A stretch of 62,759 bases of DNA from Burkholderiaceae bacterium (GTDB lineage: Bacteria; Pseudomonadota; Gammaproteobacteria; Burkholderiales; Burkholderiaceae). Made by a program: the position numbers and the translations under genes. Of the stretch, positions 60,224 to 62,759 are shown one piece after another (the first letter of the stretch is position 1; every line of letters starts with the position of its first letter). The notes below the pieces were generated by a model. That model was not told the origin of the DNA. It made no database searches and worked only from the letters and a program-made list of their open reading frames with translations. The stretch spans positions 1-62,759 of the forward strand of contig CANFUO010000005.1 of the NCBI GenBank assembly GCA_947450225.1, in the 5' to 3' direction.

Positions 60224-61713
60224 AATCAGTTTGGATTGTCGATGACGATCAGTCCATTCGTTGGGTACTTGAAAAGTCTTTAGCACGAGAGATGATCCCG
60301 TTTAAAAGTTTTGCAAATCCCAATGATGTTCTTGATGCATTAGAGAAAGAAATGCCACAAGTAGTGATCTCTGATATTCGCATGCCACGTGGTAATGGCA
60401 TTACTTTACTGCAACAACTCAAGCATGATTACCCAAAATTGCCAGTCATTATCATGACAGCATTTTCTGATATGGATTCTGCAGTTGCTTCATTTCAGGG
60501 CGGTGCGTTTGAATATATCACCAAGCCATTTGATATTGCAGCAGTGATGACTATATTACAACGGGCTATTTCAGAGAGTAAAAGTGCCGAGGAAATCAAG
60601 ACGCAATTTGCCCCAAACATTGGTTCAAGAGATAAAGGTGTTGTTCCTGAGTTGATCGGACAAGCTCCTGCTATGCAAGAGATTTTCCGAGCTGTTGGCC
60701 GCTTATCTACATCCAATGCAACAGTACTGATCACTGGAGAGTCAGGGACTGGTAAAGAGCTTGTCGCAAGGGCATTGCATCGCCATGGAGCGCGGGCAAA
60801 CACGCCATTTGTGGAGCTTAACTTGGCAGCGACACCAAAAGACATGATTGAGGCTGAATTATTCGGTTATGAACGAGGGGCATTTGCCAATGCAACCAGT
60901 ATGAAACGAGGCCATTTTGAACTTGCAGATGGCGGCACTTTATTTCTTGATGAGATTTCTGATATGCCACAGCATATTCAAAGCTCATTATTGCAATTAC
61001 TTGAAGATGGAAAATTTTATCGACTAGGTAGCAACACGCAGTTGCAGGCGAACGTCAGGATTATTGCATCGAGTTATCAAAATTTAGAAAATTTAGTAGC
61101 TCATGGTTTATTCCGTGAAGATTTGTTCCACCGATTAAACGTGATTAGATTACGTTTACCGTCCTTACGGGACCGTATTGAAGACATTCCATTATTGACC
61201 CAACACTTTCTGACCATGAGCGCTAGACAACTAGCAGTAAGGCCTAAGGTGCTTTTGCCAGAAACGATAGAAGCCTTATCTAAACTAAGTTATCCGGGAA
61301 ACGTGAGACAACTCCAAAGTATTTGTCATTGGTTAACCGTAATGATTTCAGCGCCTGAGATTACAGTAGCTGACTTACCGAAGGACCTTACTTACCCGCC
61401 GACTATTGCAAAATCTCTTGCCCCATTATCCGTTGGAGGGGTGGTTATGAACTCCTTTTCAGAAGCGGATTCTCAAGTTCATCTAGCGCCAACGGGCACA
61501 ATTAACTGGGAGCATCAATTAGGTGTTTTAGCCAAAAAAATGTTAGAAGATGGTCGTGAGAATGTATTTCAGGAGTTACTCAATAAGTTTGAAAAGTCGG
61601 TGATTGGAGCTGCCTTAGAAACCACCCGAGGTCGCAAGGTAGAAGCAGCAGAGCGTTTAGGTATTGGTCGCAATACCATCACTAGAAAACTACAAGAGCT
61701 TGGGATTGAATAG
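60220..61713 (+). CDS. glnG: Nitrogen-regulation response regulator NtrC with altered GAFTGA loop
   Basis: AAA+ enhancer-binding regulator, 497 residues. The receiver has D52 (VVISDIRMPRG) and the conserved KPFD. The AAA+ domain has P-loop GESGTGKE, Walker B GGTLFLDEIS and arginine-finger region FREDLFHRLNV. The C-terminal Fis-type helix-turn-helix is RKVEAAERLGIGRNTITRKLQEL. The loop that normally reads GAFTGA and contacts sigma-54 reads GAFANA here (residues 220-225, bases 60877-60894). Loss of GAFTGA in Rhodobacter capsulatus NtrC goes with sigma-70-dependent activation, so the output mechanism here may also differ. Confidence 0.95.
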   Translation: MKSVWIVDDDQSIRWVLEKSLAREMIPFKSFANPNDVLDALEKEMPQVVISDIRMPRGNGITLLQQLKHDYPKLPVIIMTAFSDMDSAVASFQGGAFEYITKPFDIAAVMTILQRAISESKSAEEIKTQFAPNIGSRDKGVVPELIGQAPAMQEIFRAVGRLSTSNATVLITGESGTGKELVARALHRHGARANTPFVELNLAATPKDMIEAELFGYERGAFANATSMKRGHFELADGGTLFLDEISDMPQHIQSSLLQLLEDGKFYRLGSNTQLQANVRIIASSYQNLENLVAHGLFREDLFHRLNVIRLRLPSLRDRIEDIPLLTQHFLTMSARQLAVRPKVLLPETIEALSKLSYPGNVRQLQSICHWLTVMISAPEITVADLPKDLTYPPTIAKSLAPLSVGGVVMNSFSEADSQVHLAPTGTINWEHQLGVLAKKMLEDGRENVFQELLNKFEKSVIGAALETTRGRKVEAAERLGIGRNTITRKLQELGIE

Positions 61714-61715
61714 TA

Positions 61716-62558
61716 TTATTTTCTGAGGCTGAGAATAACGGGGGCATGATCCGAGGGCTGCTCCCATTTTCTAGGGGCCTTGTCAACAAGACACGCAGTG
61801 CAAGCCTCTTTGAGAGCTTGAGAGACCATGACATGATCAATGCGCATACCTGCATTGCGACGAAAGCCCATCATTCGATAATCCCACCAACTAAATGATT
61901 TCGCTTCTTGATCAAATAAGCGAAAACTATCGATTAAGCCGAGATCTTGAAAGTCTTTAAAAAACGCGCGCTCTTCCGGAGATACTAAGTTTTGTCCTAC
62001 CCATTTTGCAGGGTCATGCACATCTTCATCTTGAGGCGCGATATTAAAATCACCCATGAGGATTAAGCGCGGGTATTTTTGCAACTCAGAAACTAAAAAC
62101 ACTTTAAGAGCTGATAGCCACTGTAATTTGTACAAAAATTTCTCCGTACCAGGAGCCTGGCCATTGGGGAAATAAGCACAGATCACTCGAATGGGGGCAG
62201 TCTCTTTGAAATGTAGAGTGCTTGCAAGTAATCTTTTTTGGTCATCAATAAAATCGGGAAGATTAAGTTGAATATTTAAAAAAGCAGTATCTTGATCCTG
62301 ATTGAGATGGGTTAGAGCGCTTTTACGCACGAGAATGGCAACACCATTATAGGTTTTTTGACCCATAAATAAACTTAAAAAACCTGTTTTTTCTAAATCT
62401 TCAATCGGAAATTTATCATCCGTCATTTTTAACTCTTGAAGGCCAATGAGATCAATTGGTTCAAGACGATCATCACAGGTTTTCAGCCACTGCAAAAGGT
62501 GGGGCAATCGAACTTTTAAAGAGTTGACATTCCATGAAGCGAAGCGGATGGCTGTCAT
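61716..62558 (-). CDS. xth: Exodeoxyribonuclease III / AP endonuclease
   Basis: Base-excision-repair endonuclease of the ExoIII/AP endonuclease fold, 280 residues. ASWNVNSLKVRLPHLLQWL, GLQELKMTDDKFP, ICAYFPNGQ, LMGDFNIAP and the catalytic terminal SDHAPVIL are present. It is slightly longer than E. coli XthA. It converges with ntrC (two bases between stops) and follows the M3 peptidase gene closely on the minus strand, with only four bases between that stop and this start. Confidence 0.95.
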   Translation of the reverse strand: MTAIRFASWNVNSLKVRLPHLLQWLKTCDDRLEPIDLIGLQELKMTDDKFPIEDLEKTGFLSLFMGQKTYNGVAILVRKSALTHLNQDQDTAFLNIQLNLPDFIDDQKRLLASTLHFKETAPIRVICAYFPNGQAPGTEKFLYKLQWLSALKVFLVSELQKYPRLILMGDFNIAPQDEDVHDPAKWVGQNLVSPEERAFFKDFQDLGLIDSFRLFDQEAKSFSWWDYRMMGFRRNAGMRIDHVMVSQALKEACTACLVDKAPRKWEQPSDHAPVILSLRK

Positions 62559-62562
62559 AAAA

Positions 62563-62759
62563 TTAAGAGATCACTTGAGTTAAAAGACCACCATGACGTA
62601 ATAAAGCATCGATCTTTGGTGAACGACCACGGAAAGCAGCGAACGAATCGGCGGCAGATCTGCTTCCCCCGACCTCTAAAATTTGCTGTCGATAATGGAT
62701 GCCCACATCAGGATTAAGAATCGATCCAAATTGAGGAGCTTGTTCTTCAAAGGCAGCAA
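62563..62759 (-). CDS. prlC: M3-family oligopeptidase PrlC (C-terminal end only)
   Basis: Only the last 64 residues are in the window. The minus strand reads AAFEEQAPQFGSILNPD, HYRQQILEVGGSRSAADSFA and FRGRSPKIDALLRHGGLL to a TAA at 62563-62565. This is the conserved tail of oligopeptidase A (thimet-type zinc peptidase), which degrades peptides such as cleaved signal sequences. The zinc motif HExxH lies outside the window. xth follows after four bases. Confidence 0.88.
   Translation of the reverse strand, partial: AAFEEQAPQFGSILNPDVGIHYRQQILEVGGSRSAADSFAAFRGRSPKIDALLRHGGLLTQVIS

Overview
The window looks like a chromosomal segment of a small-genome, low-GC betaproteobacterium of the order Burkholderiales, most likely Polynucleobacter or a close relative. 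This is inferred from the protein sequences and from gene strings typical of that group (ffs-dnaX-ybaB-recR, surE-pcm-nlpD, rlmN-ispG-hisS-yfgM-bamB-der-hfq-hflX-hflK-hflC-hisZ-purA, glnA-ntrB-ntrC). No database search was run. Coding density is high, many genes overlap by 1-4 bases, and most of the window has about 40% G+C by eye. I see no insertion sequence, phage gene, integrase or CRISPR array.

Layout. 1-8034: the 5' part of rho and trxA on the minus strand, then a divergent AddB-like/AddA-like recombination nuclease pair and a small membrane protein. 8401-10299: an orphan hybrid histidine kinase with a multi-helix membrane sensor. 10383-10674: an unlisted short minus-strand gene broken at a run of eight A. 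10696-18541: HIT protein, 4.5S RNA (minus strand), dnaX, ybaB, recR, surE, pcm, an NlpD-like lipoprotein, a 3'-5' exonuclease and rlmD, ending in a two-way terminator shared with a Bax-inhibitor-1 membrane protein. 19523-33531: ndk, rlmN, ispG, hisS, yfgM, bamB, der, hfq, hflX, hflK, hflC, hisZ, purA. 33528-36098: two tiny lipoproteins, an enoyl-CoA hydratase and an unknown membrane protein.

36399-40552 is a compositionally foreign block: a periplasmic solute-binding protein and an 1112-residue phosphorelay kinase (Cache-like sensor, PAS, HisKA, ATPase, receiver, Hpt) with much higher G+C than its surroundings, lying beside the 3' end of a tRNA-Leu(CAG). Next comes a divergent pair of Ser/Asn/Gln-rich proteins with related C-termini (40772-42190) and a lone PIN-domain protein. 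42681-53122 is housekeeping: rnr, rlmB, tal, rpiA, yggX, argA, hrpA. 53132-57526 is a tightly packed, possibly envelope-related operon: YVTN beta-propeller, deacetylase-like protein, fatty-acid-hydroxylase-like protein, EI24 membrane protein and a CinA/MoaB-like protein. 57649-61713 is the nitrogen module glnA-ntrB-ntrC. xth and the C-terminal end of an M3 oligopeptidase (prlC) close the window.

Most worth a second look: NtrC with GAFANA in place of the sigma-54-contacting GAFTGA loop, and no clear -24/-12 site before glnA; the divergent Ser/Gln-rich paralogue pair; the foreign binding-protein/phosphorelay module at a tRNA; the A8-frameshifted gene; and a strong intrinsic-terminator hairpin at the glnA/ntrB junction.
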